Shown here in pieces: positions 45,287 through 52,028 of a stretch of 64,000 bases of DNA. The notes under the pieces are model-generated. The model saw only the letters and a program-made list of their open reading frames with translations. It was not told the origin of the DNA and searched no databases. The position numbers and the translations under genes are program-made. Source of the stretch: Pyrinomonadaceae bacterium (GTDB lineage Bacteria; Acidobacteriota; Blastocatellia; Pyrinomonadales; Pyrinomonadaceae); contig JANQRU010000003.1 of NCBI GenBank assembly GCA_028284415.1, forward strand, positions 97,001-161,000. Reading direction: 5' to 3'. The first letter of the stretch is position 1, and every line of letters starts with the position of its first letter.

Positions 45287-45790
45287 ATGAATATCTCAAT
45301 CAAACAAATCAACATAGATGATTGGGAAGATTTCCGCGAAATTCGTCTCAAGGCTCTTAAATCTGATCCAAAAGTTTTTGGCTCACATTTTGACAGGGAA
45401 AAAACTTATTCCAAACAAGACTGGAAAGAATGGGTTGGAGCAAAAGGTCAAGCAATTTTCTTTATTTATGATGATAAAAAAATAATCGGAATGACCGGAA
45501 TTTACATCCCACAAGATACCGTCGAAAAAACAACCGCAGTCCTTTGGGGTTCATGGCTTAAGCCTAAGTATCGCCGCAATGGAATTTCTAATTTAATGTA
45601 TGAAACCCGCATCGAATGGGCAAAACAGCATCCCGAATTAAAAAGAATTGAAGTCTCTCACCGCGAATCAAACGTCGCCTCAAAATACGCCAATCAAAAA
45701 CACGGTTTCAAATTATTAAAAGAAGAAGATAAAGAATGGCACGGCGGGATCGAGGAGAAAGATGTCATCTACGAGTTAAAATTAAAATAA
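45287..45790 (+). CDS. GNAT-family N-acetyltransferase
   Basis: A 167-residue enzyme. The acetyl-CoA loop is seen as WLKPKYRRNGISNLMYE near residue 90-106 and the C-terminal strand NQKHGFKLLKEE. Substrate unknown. It stands between two Y RNA-like sequences of opposite direction, so may simply be a neighbour. Confidence 0.85.
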   Translation: MNISIKQINIDDWEDFREIRLKALKSDPKVFGSHFDREKTYSKQDWKEWVGAKGQAIFFIYDDKKIIGMTGIYIPQDTVEKTTAVLWGSWLKPKYRRNGISNLMYETRIEWAKQHPELKRIEVSHRESNVASKYANQKHGFKLLKEEDKEWHGGIEEKDVIYELKLK

Positions 45791-45794
45791 AATT

Positions 45795-45848
45795 GGGTGG
45801 GAAAGAGTCGAACTTTCTAATCCAATGTATTCCCAACCTGCATTAGCC
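45795..45848 (-). ncRNA. Degenerate Y RNA fragment (5' half)
   Basis: Minus strand reads GGCTAATGCAGG (core with one change), then AATACATTGG, a perfect T-arm (GAAAG-TTCGACT-CTTTC) and CCACCC as the start of an acceptor strand, and then stops. The order equals the first half of the permuted Y RNAs at 49007 and 49355. No matching 3' half follows, so it is likely a truncated copy. Confidence 0.45.
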
Positions 45849-45857
45849 AAAATATCA

Positions 45858-47075
45858 TCAACAAAAGGGAACTATTTTCTTTGCCAATTCTTTGTTTTTA
45901 TATTCACTTTTGAGTATTTCTTGGTAAGCTTGTTCAAGTGGTTGTGTCACTTTAGCTTTATTAAAAATAAAAAACTGTTTCCAATCATTTCTTTTGAATT
46001 CAACTGTTTTAGATTCGATAATTCCATCTTGAACATTTTCAATAATTAACATTCTTGCTACAAAACGATTTCTACCTATACATCTCCAAATATTAGCTCC
46101 ACCGTCAACATAATATCGATTAGGATGTAAAATAACATTTTTATTTATTCTTCTTGCAACTTTGATTTGGTTTGCAACTCCCCAGCAAATATCTAATGAT
46201 GCATGATGAGCAGTAATTGCTTCATCTAATGTAACTTTTTCATCACCGTATCTTATACTTGGTGAGCATTGGATTAATTTCAAAGTTGATTTTGGGATTT
46301 CAGGAAGTCCTAAGCTTTCTGCCTTTTTTTTAAGTTTTTTTAAGTTATGACCAAATTCTTTTAACTTTTCACTATTATTATAATTTATATCTTTTAACTG
46401 AATATAAGCTTTTAGTAATTTTTCTGCTGCCTGTAAGGATTCCCATTTTGACGCACCTAATTGCGAAGGATTAGAGAAAAAATGTGCCGATGCGGCATCA
46501 ATATTGCCTTTGGCTTGTTTAATTAATTCAACATCCATTAAAGAATTCATTCTATATTTAGCGTTATGACCAATATTAAATATATAAAGTATTTCTTCAA
46601 TTTCTAATTCAGTTAAGGATTTAACTAAATCATCAGTAATCCCTTCAATTAAATTCAAAATATTAAGAGTGGGTGGATTTCCATCATTACTAGTTAACTT
46701 CTGTGATTTATTGAATGTTTCAATTGAGCAATCTGGATAAAAAACTCCCCGCCCATAATAAAAACTCATCTTGTAAACTTCGCCTCTAATTGACAAAGCA
46801 ATATTTCCAAGAAAGTCAGTTTTCATTTTTTCACCATATCTTCGTTTATACCAGTCAAAAACTCTTCTCATCAAATATATATGATCTTTGAAACTATTGA
46901 TTTTTGGTTTTGTACTGGGAGCAGGAAAAGTACGAGGTAAATTATATCTAGCTGCAAGTTCGTCGCAAGTCGCAGCTGGTCTAAAGAAAAGCATAACTTC
47001 TTCTCTAAGGTTATTATCAATTTCTTCTATTTCTGTTAAAAATTTTTCTTCCGTTAATTCGCTATTCTTATTCAT
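45858..47075 (-). CDS. HEPN-like domain protein
   Basis: A 405-residue protein. The segment SAHFFSNPSQLGASKWESLQ, AAEKLLKAYIQLKD and EFGHNLKKLKKKAESLG has the helical order of HEPN domains, which are often RNases or RNA-binding partners. The usual RX4-6H motif is not obvious, so catalysis is uncertain. It lies immediately downstream of rsr in the same direction, separated by a hairpin, so it is probably linked with the Ro/RtcB RNA system. Confidence 0.55.
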   Translation of the reverse strand: MNKNSELTEEKFLTEIEEIDNNLREEVMLFFRPAATCDELAARYNLPRTFPAPSTKPKINSFKDHIYLMRRVFDWYKRRYGEKMKTDFLGNIALSIRGEVYKMSFYYGRGVFYPDCSIETFNKSQKLTSNDGNPPTLNILNLIEGITDDLVKSLTELEIEEILYIFNIGHNAKYRMNSLMDVELIKQAKGNIDAASAHFFSNPSQLGASKWESLQAAEKLLKAYIQLKDINYNNSEKLKEFGHNLKKLKKKAESLGLPEIPKSTLKLIQCSPSIRYGDEKVTLDEAITAHHASLDICWGVANQIKVARRINKNVILHPNRYYVDGGANIWRCIGRNRFVARMLIIENVQDGIIESKTVEFKRNDWKQFFIFNKAKVTQPLEQAYQEILKSEYKNKELAKKIVPFC

Positions 47076-47086
47076 AATAATTCTTC

Positions 47087-47118
47087 AAAGAGTGTAGAAT
47101 AATTATTCTACACTCTTT
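47087..47118 (-). terminator. Perfect palindrome between rsr and the HEPN-like gene
   Basis: AAAGAGTGTAGAAT and ATTCTACACTCTTT form a 14-bp perfect stem with a 4-base loop AATT. It can end or attenuate transcription after rsr or protect its 3' end. Confidence 0.75.
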
Positions 47119-47120
47119 AA

Positions 47121-48695
47121 TTAAATATCAACCTTTTCAATTTCACCAACCCAATGATCGGCTCCGAGGTTTCCTTTTGAGAATTCGGAGACGATTTTGA
47201 ACACGTTGTCGGAGAAGCCGCCGACATTCAGGATGTCAGCACGTTCTTTGGCTTGTGTGTGTCCGTAAGGTTGGATGTCAACGCAGACGAGTTTTGCATC
47301 TTTGTTGCGTGATTGAAAAGCGTTCCATTGTTTCATTGTTTCCGTTCCGCTGTTCCAATGTGTGCGGTTGGTGTCGATCCACGATTCGTTGTCGGAAACG
47401 TAGATGACCAAGTCACCTTTGGCTTTGGAACGGTTTAGTTGTTTGAGCGGTGCTGAACAGTTTGTTCCACCTCCACCGATTTTTGCGAGTTTTTCGGCGT
47501 TGGTCATCACTGAATCACGTGGATTTAGTTTGACTTTAACAACCGAGTTTTCAAACGGTAGAACTTCCGCAGTCGGATTTTTGCGAAGAATTGCTGCCGC
47601 GACCAAAGCCGCTACGTCAATGCAACGAACCGCCGAAGTTGAGCCTCTGCGGTAGCCGGTAGCCGCCATACTCATCGAACCTGAAACGTCGGGAAAAACA
47701 TAAACTTTTCCGTCGATTTCGGGAACATTTTCGATGGCGATTTCCATCGCATCTTGCAGAGCTTCGGTAATCTCACGCGGAATTTCTTTATTTCCGTTTG
47801 CCATTTGAAACGCGATCATCAGTTGATACGGAAAAACTCTCGCACGTTTGATATTTTCAGTATTTCGCAGACGTTCAGAGATCATTTTTACGATTTCTTT
47901 ATCTGCAAAAACTCCGTGGCGTTGAAACGTATTCAAATTCATACGAGTCATTTGCCATTTTGCGTTTCGGGCAATTTCTGTCCATTCTTTTGTGCCAAGC
48001 GGCAGAGCCGTCAGCATTTGGAAGGGAACATTTGGAACTTCGCCGTTTGTTTTTCCCGCTTTGTATTGTTCGTAAATTTGAACAAGTGCAGGTAGATTTT
48101 CGAATTTGATCTCACGCCCGATGAAGTATCCGAAAAGTGCTTCATATTCTTCATTTTTCGGTTTTGCGTGAATCATTTTCAAAATGTCTGCAAACGATGG
48201 TGATTGTCCGATTGATTGTTTGAAAATTACTTCAGGTTTGCGGTTTTCAAACCATTCACGAACAAGACGTTTCGGCATCGAACCAAGTGATTTACGTCCA
48301 ACTACGCCCGAACGCATTATTTGCACAAAGTTGCGAAGCATTTTTCCGTTGTCAATGACTTTTGGAAAAGTTTTTTCAAACAATTCTTTATCTTTTTTGG
48401 TTGAAAGAATCGCCACAAGAAGTGCGGGCATATCTTTCATAAAAGATTCTTTGCGTGTGAAAACCGCAGTTTTTGCAATGAATTCTGCATCAAGCGTTTC
48501 GCAAAGTTCGAGAACTTTATCAAGCTGTTCATTCGCACCTGCGTAGAATGTTTGGGTAAAGCATCCGGTCGCTGCGTATTGTGCAAGGGCTTGTTTTGGT
48601 GAGAGTTTGTAAGCTTTTCCGCCAGCTTCATTTACTGTATCTGCTTTCGGTGTAAACATTCCTGTGATCGTATTAAATAGAGATTTGTTAGCCAT
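47121..48695 (-). CDS. rsr: Rsr, Ro60-like TROVE-domain RNA-binding protein
   Basis: A 524-residue ring protein of the Ro60 type. The TROVE HEAT-like ring covers residues 30-340 (YAATGCFTQTFYAGANEQLD, FVQIMRSGVVGRKSLGSMPK, FQRHGVF). A C-terminal von Willebrand A domain carries the MIDAS motif DVSGSMS near 356. Ro binds Y RNAs and misfolded RNAs, and in Deinococcus and Salmonella works with nucleases or RtcB. A strong CAGGAGG lies 8 bases before the ATG at 48695. Four Y RNA-like genes lie immediately upstream on the same strand. Confidence 0.95.
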   Translation of the reverse strand: MANKSLFNTITGMFTPKADTVNEAGGKAYKLSPKQALAQYAATGCFTQTFYAGANEQLDKVLELCETLDAEFIAKTAVFTRKESFMKDMPALLVAILSTKKDKELFEKTFPKVIDNGKMLRNFVQIMRSGVVGRKSLGSMPKRLVREWFENRKPEVIFKQSIGQSPSFADILKMIHAKPKNEEYEALFGYFIGREIKFENLPALVQIYEQYKAGKTNGEVPNVPFQMLTALPLGTKEWTEIARNAKWQMTRMNLNTFQRHGVFADKEIVKMISERLRNTENIKRARVFPYQLMIAFQMANGNKEIPREITEALQDAMEIAIENVPEIDGKVYVFPDVSGSMSMAATGYRRGSTSAVRCIDVAALVAAAILRKNPTAEVLPFENSVVKVKLNPRDSVMTNAEKLAKIGGGGTNCSAPLKQLNRSKAKGDLVIYVSDNESWIDTNRTHWNSGTETMKQWNAFQSRNKDAKLVCVDIQPYGHTQAKERADILNVGGFSDNVFKIVSEFSKGNLGADHWVGEIEKVDI

Positions 48696-48864
48696 AGTTT
48701 TTACCTCCTGTTTGGACAAAGTTTTTGCATTCCATCTAGGAACGATTAGTGAGTATGATCTTTGCGTCCTTTGCGTCTTAATCTTTGTGTTTCTTTGTGG
48801 TTAAAACTTCTTTTTTTACCGCAGAGAACGCAAAGGTTTTCGCAAAGTTCGCAGAGTGAATTTA

Positions 48865-48998
48865 GTAGCGACAAGGTTTGAAATGACAACTTGCTTGTCA
48901 GGCAAATCGTTCTCACTTCCTACTAATATAGGAACTGCAAAGAGCGACATCTGCTCTTACCTTAGGAACGTTAATGTAGTCATTTCGGCATTCGCTAC
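48865..48998 (-). ncRNA. Y RNA-like gene 3 with tRNA-like module
   Basis: Minus-strand ends GTAGCGAATGC and CTTGTCGCTAC pair. The second helix is perfect (GAAATGAC/GTCATTTC) and CTACAT follows. Inside, in order: a T-arm-like hairpin (TTCCTAA loop), a closed acceptor-like hairpin AAGAGC-AGATGTC-GCTCTT, a D-arm-like hairpin TTCC-TATATTAGTA-GGAA. This is the permuted tRNA order. It is 170 bases upstream of rsr on the same strand. Confidence 0.75.
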
Positions 48999-49006
48999 AA
49001 ATGATT

Positions 49007-49122
49007 TTTTGACGACAAGAGATGACGAAATTCGCCTACCGATTAGGCACTTCGCCACAAATAAAAAAAGGCGAAGAAAAGAGTTGAACTTTCAATGTAA
49101 TTCCATCGGGCATTCGTCAAAA
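49007..49122 (-). ncRNA. Y RNA-like gene 4 with permuted tRNA
   Basis: Minus-strand core GACGAATG and CTTGTCGTC with the outer stem TTTTGACGA/TCGTCAAAA. Module order: T-arm GAAAG-TTCAACT-CTTTT, acceptor 3' strand CTTCGCC, a 13-base T-rich linker, acceptor 5' strand GGCGAAG, D-arm GCCT-AATCGGT-AGGC, then back to the Ro stem. Acceptor strands pair perfectly over 7 bp. The Y stem replaces the anticodon arm. Confidence 0.82.
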
Positions 49123-49195
49123 CATTTAACATTTATCATTGACCATTTATCAGTAAGAAAATGATTAATGATAAATGACAAATGTTAAATGAAAA

Positions 49196-49343
49196 CGGCG
49201 ACAAGGTTAGTGAGAAACGTTTTTTCACCACCGCAAAGTTCTTGACAGAACAATGCGACCGGGGTTCGAACCCGGAAATCCCTTTCGGGACGATAGTTTC
49301 TTAGACTATTGTGTTAACCATGTAGTTCCTCAGGCATTCGCCG
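49196..49343 (-). ncRNA. Y RNA-like gene 5 with T-arm and leucine-tRNA-like insert
   Basis: Ends CGGCGAATGCC and CTTGTCGCCG pair; second helix TGAGGAAC/GTTTCTCA; TACAT follows. The insert has an anticodon-like hairpin ATAGT-CTAAGAA-ACTAT (anticodon AAG), a variable-arm-like TCCC-GAAA-GGGA, a perfect T-arm CCGGG-TTCGAAC-CCCGG, then a closed acceptor-like hairpin with CGCA/TGCG and GTTC/GAAC. A tRNA finder could call tRNA-Leu here, but the 5' acceptor strand does not fit. Confidence 0.75.
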
Positions 49344-49354
49344 AAAGTTGGTTT

Positions 49355-49490
49355 GGCGACAAGTTTTGTCGAAACGTTTTTCGTGCTCTACCCACTGAGC
49401 TACATTCCACATAAATGAATATGGTGGAATGGTCGGACTCGAACCGACGACCACGTCATTTGAAAGATGTAGTTCCGAACGGCATTCGCC
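49355..49490 (-). ncRNA. Y RNA-like gene 6 with textbook permuted tRNA
   Basis: The clearest case. Core GGCGAATGCC and CTTGTCGCC; second helix TCGGAAC/GTTTCGA; CTACAT. Then T-arm GTCGG-TTCGAGT-CCGAC, acceptor strand CATTCCAC, a 13-base linker, acceptor strand GTGGAATG, TA at positions 8-9, D-arm GCTC-AGTGGGTA-GAGC and A26, returning to the Ro stem. All tRNA parts except the anticodon arm are intact, in circularly permuted order. Confidence 0.88.
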
Positions 49491-49503
49491 GCTTTCAAAT
49501 AAA

Positions 49504-49578
49504 TAGATCGGGTGGGATTCGAACCCACGATTAACGGATTAAAAGTCCGCTGCCTTAACCTGACTTAGCTACCGATCT
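49504..49578 (-). tRNA. tRNA-Lys(TTT)
   Basis: Acceptor AGATCGG/CCGATCT, anticodon arm GCGGA-CTTTTAA-TCCGT, T-arm GTGGG-TTCGAAT-CCCAC, discriminator A. CCA not encoded. This is the first ordinary tRNA next to the Y RNA cluster. Confidence 0.93.
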
Positions 49579-49651
49579 AAATAATTGATAACGAAAAATG
49601 GATAAAGGAAAATATTGTTCATTTTCCTTTACCAGTTTTCCATTGAATTGA

Positions 49652-49725
49652 CTGACAGGGCGGGACTTGAACCCACAACTTCCGCTTTAACAGAGCGGCA
49701 CTCTAACCAATTGAGTTACCCGTCA
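49652..49725 (-). tRNA. tRNA-Asn(GTT)
   Basis: Acceptor TGACGGG/CCTGTCA with one G-T pair, anticodon arm CCGCT-CTGTTAA-AGCGG, T-arm GTGGG-TTCAAGT-CCCGC, discriminator G. Confidence 0.93.
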
Positions 49726-49735
49726 AAAAAACTGT

Positions 49736-49905
49736 TTACCAAATAATCCAAAATCGACTTTGGTAGGTAAACGCAGACGAATTATTCGGCTTTGTAGCAA
49801 ATAAAAGACAAGAGTGTTCATTGCGAACTTAGGTAAGAATATCTAAAGCATTCTTTTATTCTTGCCGCGTAATTTGTCTGCGTTTTATTTGGTAGGATTT
49901 TGTGT
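49736..49905. repeat. Long imperfect inverted repeat carrying a variant Y core
   Basis: AAACGCAGAC..AATTA on one side faces TAATT..GTCTGCGTTT on the other, about 22 bases with few mismatches, and CCAAATAAT-type words extend outward. At its centre lies the variant Y RNA at 49799. The arrangement resembles a mobile or duplicated hairpin RNA unit inserted between tRNA-Asn and tRNA-Ile. Confidence 0.5.
49799..49860 (-). ncRNA. Variant Y RNA-like hairpin
   Basis: Minus-strand AATAAAAGAATGC and CTTGTCTTTTATT pair over nine bases beside the core, but the core reads AAGAATG instead of GGCGAATG, so Ro-binding may be lost. Inner hairpins TTAG/CTAA and GTTC/GAAC. No T- or D-arm. Confidence 0.4.
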
Positions 49906-49910
49906 TGCTG

Positions 49911-49948
49911 GTCAGAAGCACACACATGCTGGATGTGTGTGCTTCTGC
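49911..49948. repeat. Strong 14-bp hairpin
   Basis: AGAAGCACACACAT and ATGTGTGTGCTTCT flank a 5-base loop. It lies just outside the long inverted repeat, before tRNA-Ile, and may act as a processing or termination structure. Confidence 0.6.
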
Positions 49949-49960
49949 CATAAATTTGAA

Positions 49961-50034
49961 TCGGAACAAAAGGATTTGAACCTCTAATCTCCCGGTTATC
50001 AGCCGAGTGCTTTTGCCATTTAAGCTATGTTCCG
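49961..50034 (-). tRNA. tRNA-Ile(GAT)
   Basis: Acceptor CGGAACA/TGTTCCG, anticodon arm CTCGG-CTGATAA-CCGGG, T-arm AGAGG-TTCAAAT-CCTTT, discriminator A. Confidence 0.92.
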
Positions 50035-50043
50035 AAAAGTTGG

Positions 50044-50117
50044 TAGCGAGGTCAGGAATTTAACCTGATGATTTGCGGAATATGAACCCGCCGAGCCGAC
50101 TTTGCTCCATCCTCGCA
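50044..50117 (-). tRNA. tRNA-Met(CAT), initiator-like
   Basis: Anticodon arm GCGGG-TTCATAT-TCCGC with the G-rich anticodon stem of initiators, and a mismatched first acceptor pair (T opposite T), also an initiator trait. T-arm TCAGG-TTAAATT-CCTGA. Discriminator A. Confidence 0.8.
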
Positions 50118-50127
50118 TTAAAGTAAG

Positions 50128-50203
50128 TGCTGAAGGTGAGACTCGAACTCACAACCTACGGTTTACAAGACCGTTGCTCTTAAACCATTTGAGCTACCCC
50201 AGC
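50128..50203 (-). tRNA. tRNA-Thr(TGT)
   Basis: Acceptor GCTGGGG/CTTCAGC with G-T pairs, anticodon arm ACGGT-CTTGTAA-ACCGT, T-arm GTGAG-TTCGAGT-CTCAC, discriminator A. Confidence 0.92.
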
Positions 50204-50208
50204 AAAGA

Positions 50209-50283
50209 TCGCGGTGATGGGATTTGAACCCATACTCTTCGGCTTATGAGACCGACGCTTTAATCCACTTAAGCTACACCGCA
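50209..50283 (-). tRNA. tRNA-Met(CAT), elongator or Ile2-type
   Basis: Acceptor TGCGGTG/CACCGCG (first pair T-G), anticodon arm TCGGT-CTCATAA-GCCGA, T-arm ATGGG-TTCAAAT-CCCAT. Met or lysidine-modified Ile cannot be decided here. Confidence 0.85.
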
Positions 50284-50310
50284 TCAATAGTTGAAACTTA
50301 AATATTAAGA

Positions 50311-50383
50311 CAGCCGATATTGGACTCGAACCAATGACCTAAAGCTTAGAAGGCTTTCGCTCTTCCGACTGAGCTAATCGGCT
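50311..50383 (-). tRNA. tRNA-Arg(TCT)
   Basis: Acceptor AGCCGAT/ATCGGCT, anticodon arm AAAGC-CTTCTAA-GCTTT, T-arm ATTGG-TTCGAGT-CCAAT, discriminator G. Confidence 0.94.
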
Positions 50384-50391
50384 ATAACTGA

Positions 50392-50463
50392 TGGACGCTT
50401 TTGGTATCGCACCAAACTCTTCGGTACTTCACACCGACGCTAATCTGTCTCAGCTAAACGTCC
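50392..50463 (-). tRNA. tRNA-Phe(GAA), unusual T-loop
   Basis: Acceptor GGACGTT/AGCGTCC, anticodon arm TCGGT-GTGAAGT-ACCGA. The T-arm TTTGG-TGCGATA-CCAAA has G where nearly all tRNAs have T55, and position 32 is G. It may be a degenerate gene or a tRNA adapted to a special role. Confidence 0.75.
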
Positions 50464-50555
50464 TCGTATTTTGGATTTTAGATTGCCGATTTTGAAGTGG
50501 AAGCTACTTCTTGAGAAATCCAAAATCTAAAATCACCAATCCAAAATCAAATGAG

Positions 50556-50627
50556 CGGGGCTGATGGGACTCGAACCCACACCTTTCTGATCGACAATCA
50601 GACGAACAGCCTTTGTTCTTCAACCCC
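50556..50627 (-). tRNA. tRNA-Asp(GTC)
   Basis: Acceptor GGGGTTG/CAGCCCC, anticodon arm TCTGA-TTGTCGA-TCAGA, T-arm GTGGG-TTCGAGT-CCCAT, discriminator G. It overlaps the 3' end of the small coding gene at 50620 by eight bases. Confidence 0.93.
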
Positions 50628-51093
50628 GAGGTTTTGGAGTGCAAGCAAAGATGCTTGCACTCCAATTTGTATTAAGCGTTTGCCGATTTTGTTTTTTGCC
50701 TTTCAAGTTTTCGATCATTTCGATCTCTTTTTCCAAGGCATCGTGGAATTCTTTGAAAGTTTCGGCAAGGCGTTTGATTTTGTTAAGTGAATTGTTTCTT
50801 GATTCTTCATCATAGAGACAAAAATCGTATGAAATTTGTCGGTAACAATCGGATAGTGTCAGGCTGACTTCGCCGTAGTGAAATTCGTCTTTGTTGGAAT
50901 TTTGCAATTCTCTTGTGTCTTCGACGATGGCGACGATGTATGCAGGCATATCCAAGTTATCGTTCAAGAACATACGCTTTCTTATGTGATATTTTTTGTT
51001 CATTGAGTTTTCCTCTAAATAGATCGTGTTGTCTGACTCATCAAATTGTCTGAAAAAATCTCGCAAACGATCTATAAAAAAAATAAAGTTCAT
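50620..51093 (-). CDS. tRNA-array small protein, copy 1
   Basis: Up to 157 residues; I do not recognise the family. It is a paralog of the gene at 51165: RKRMFLNDN, YIVAIVEDTRE, then SLTLSDCYRQISYDFCLYD and NKIKRLAETFKEFHDALEKE match in order. Two starts are possible: ATG at 51093 (AAAGG 8 bases upstream) or ATG at 51003, which has AGAGGA and lines up with the paralog start. The stop lies inside the tRNA-Asp gene. A 13-residue ORF ends just upstream. Confidence 0.6.
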   Translation of the reverse strand: MNFIFFIDRLRDFFRQFDESDNTIYLEENSMNKKYHIRKRMFLNDNLDMPAYIVAIVEDTRELQNSNKDEFHYGEVSLTLSDCYRQISYDFCLYDEESRNNSLNKIKRLAETFKEFHDALEKEIEMIENLKGKKQNRQTLNTNWSASIFACTPKPRG

Positions 51094-51097
51094 AACA

Positions 51098-51139
51098 TCA
51101 TCCTTTCGCACCTCCTTGCTTAAATTCCTTAACTCTCAT
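51098..51139 (-). CDS. 13-residue ORF of array cassette 1
   Basis: MRVKEFKQGGAKG, preceded by AAGGAGA at good spacing. It contains GGAGGTGC and ends TGA just before the small-protein gene. The same length and the GGA word before the end recur in the second cassette, so it may be a translated leader controlling the next gene. Confidence 0.45.
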   Translation of the reverse strand: MRVKEFKQGGAKG

Positions 51140-51164
51140 GATTTTTGTCTCCTTCGGTCTTTTT

Positions 51165-51509
51165 TTACTTGACCGTGATAAATTTATCTTTGATATGTTC
51201 GTAAGATTTTTTCTTGCGAAACTTTGCTTCTTTTTCCGCTGCTTTGCGGAATTTCTTCAAAAGTCTTTCGAATGCTCTGATCTTGTTAAGACTTACCTCA
51301 ACCTGATCCGGCAGATCGAGTTCAAAATTGAGTGTCACAATTCCATATGGACCTTCGACTCTCAATTTTGTTCCGCAATTGGAATCTTCGTCTTTGTTTC
51401 TTTTCTTGTGTTTTGAGTTTTCAACTATTGCCACGACAAAAGTTGAGTTTTCATAGTCTTCATTCAGGAAAATTCTTTCCCGGTATCGGTATTTTTTCTT
51501 TTCTTTCAT
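51165..51509 (-). CDS. tRNA-array small protein, copy 2
   Basis: A 114-residue basic protein: YRYRERIFLNEDYENSTFVV, AIVENSKHKKRNKDE, GIVTLNFELDLPDQVEVSLN and KIRAFERLLKKFRKAAEKE. Predicted strands then a long charged helix, possibly RNA-binding. Paralog of the gene at 50620 with which it shares the motif FLN(E/D)..(F/Y).VAIVE. It lies between tRNA genes on the same strand with an AGAGAG ribosome site. Confidence 0.6.
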   Translation of the reverse strand: MKEKKKYRYRERIFLNEDYENSTFVVAIVENSKHKKRNKDEDSNCGTKLRVEGPYGIVTLNFELDLPDQVEVSLNKIRAFERLLKKFRKAAEKEAKFRKKKSYEHIKDKFITVK

Positions 51510-51526
51510 TATTTCTCTCTTTAATT

Positions 51527-51578
51527 AGGTCTGTTTGAAAATCGCTGCTGCTAAACATCTCGCTCATCAAACAGACCT
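51527..51578 (-). repeat. 12-bp stem hairpin upstream of copy 2
   Basis: AGGTCTGTTTGA and TCAAACAGACCT enclose 28 bases. On the minus strand it lies between the second 13-residue ORF and the small-protein gene, where it could act as an attenuator. Confidence 0.6.
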
Positions 51579-51603
51579 TATGAAAAATTAAAAATTCAAA
51601 GCT

Positions 51604-51645
51604 TCATCTTTCTGCACCTCCGTCAATTAGTTTGTTACAAAACAT
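51604..51645 (-). CDS. 13-residue ORF of array cassette 2
   Basis: MFCNKLIDGGAER with AAAAGGAG seven bases upstream. Same length (14 codons with stop) as the ORF at 51098, and the same GGAGGTGC word near its end. Such agreement between two copies suggests selection rather than chance. Confidence 0.45.
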   Translation of the reverse strand: MFCNKLIDGGAER

Positions 51646-51680
51646 AAAAATTTCTCCTTTTATTCGTTAATAAAATTTGG

Positions 51681-51755
51681 GTGGATCGACTGGATTTGAA
51701 CCTGCATCTTTCACTTTCACAGAGTGACGCTTTAGCCGTTTAAGCTACGATCCAC
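51681..51755 (-). tRNA. tRNA-His(GTG)
   Basis: Acceptor TGGATCG/CGATCCA with extra G-1 opposite C73, the hallmark of tRNA-His. Anticodon arm TCACT-CTGTGAA-AGTGA. T-stem GCAGG/CCAGT has an A-A mismatch. Confidence 0.88.
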
Positions 51756-51766
51756 AAAAAAGTTGG

Positions 51767-51839
51767 AAGGGATGACGGGGCTTGAACCCGCTAGGTTTGG
51801 TTCGAAAGACCAATTGCTCGACTCTTTGCATTCATCCCC
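51767..51839 (-). tRNA. tRNA-Glu(TTC)
   Basis: Acceptor GGGGATG/CATCCCT with first pair G-T, anticodon arm TTGGT-CTTTCGA-ACCAA, T-arm GCGGG-TTCAAGC-CCCGT. Discriminator T, unusual for Glu. Confidence 0.85.
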
Positions 51840-51862
51840 GAAAGACTATTGTTTACGAAATA

Positions 51863-51936
51863 TGTGCATGGTGAGATTTGAACTCACATCCTGTTGATTT
51901 TAAGTCAACCGCCTCTTCCGATTGGGCTACACGCAC
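51863..51936 (-). tRNA. tRNA with Leu anticodon TAA but short variable arm
   Basis: Acceptor GTGCGTG/CATGCAC, anticodon arm GTTGA-CTTAAAA-TCAAC (TAA, Leu UUA), T-arm GTGAG-TTCAAAT-CTCAC. The variable region is only five bases (AGGAT), while bacterial tRNA-Leu normally has a long arm. Discriminator A. Confidence 0.82.
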
Positions 51937-52028
51937 GCGAACGAGTTTAGAGTTTTGGGTTTGGAGTTTGGTGTTGGTCATAAATTCTTAACACTAAACA
52001 CCGAACTCTAAACTCCGAACTCATCGGA

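Noticed and set aside
49011..49057. A separate very short Y RNA (GACGACAAG to CTTCGCC)
   Set aside because: The pairing partner of its core lies further on, at 49110-49118; this part is the 3' side and acceptor strand of the larger Y RNA 4.
49196..49343. Ordinary tRNA-Leu inside Y RNA 5
   Set aside because: Anticodon, variable and T hairpins exist but the 5' acceptor strand does not pair with the 3' strand over seven bases, and the outer Y helices pair well instead.
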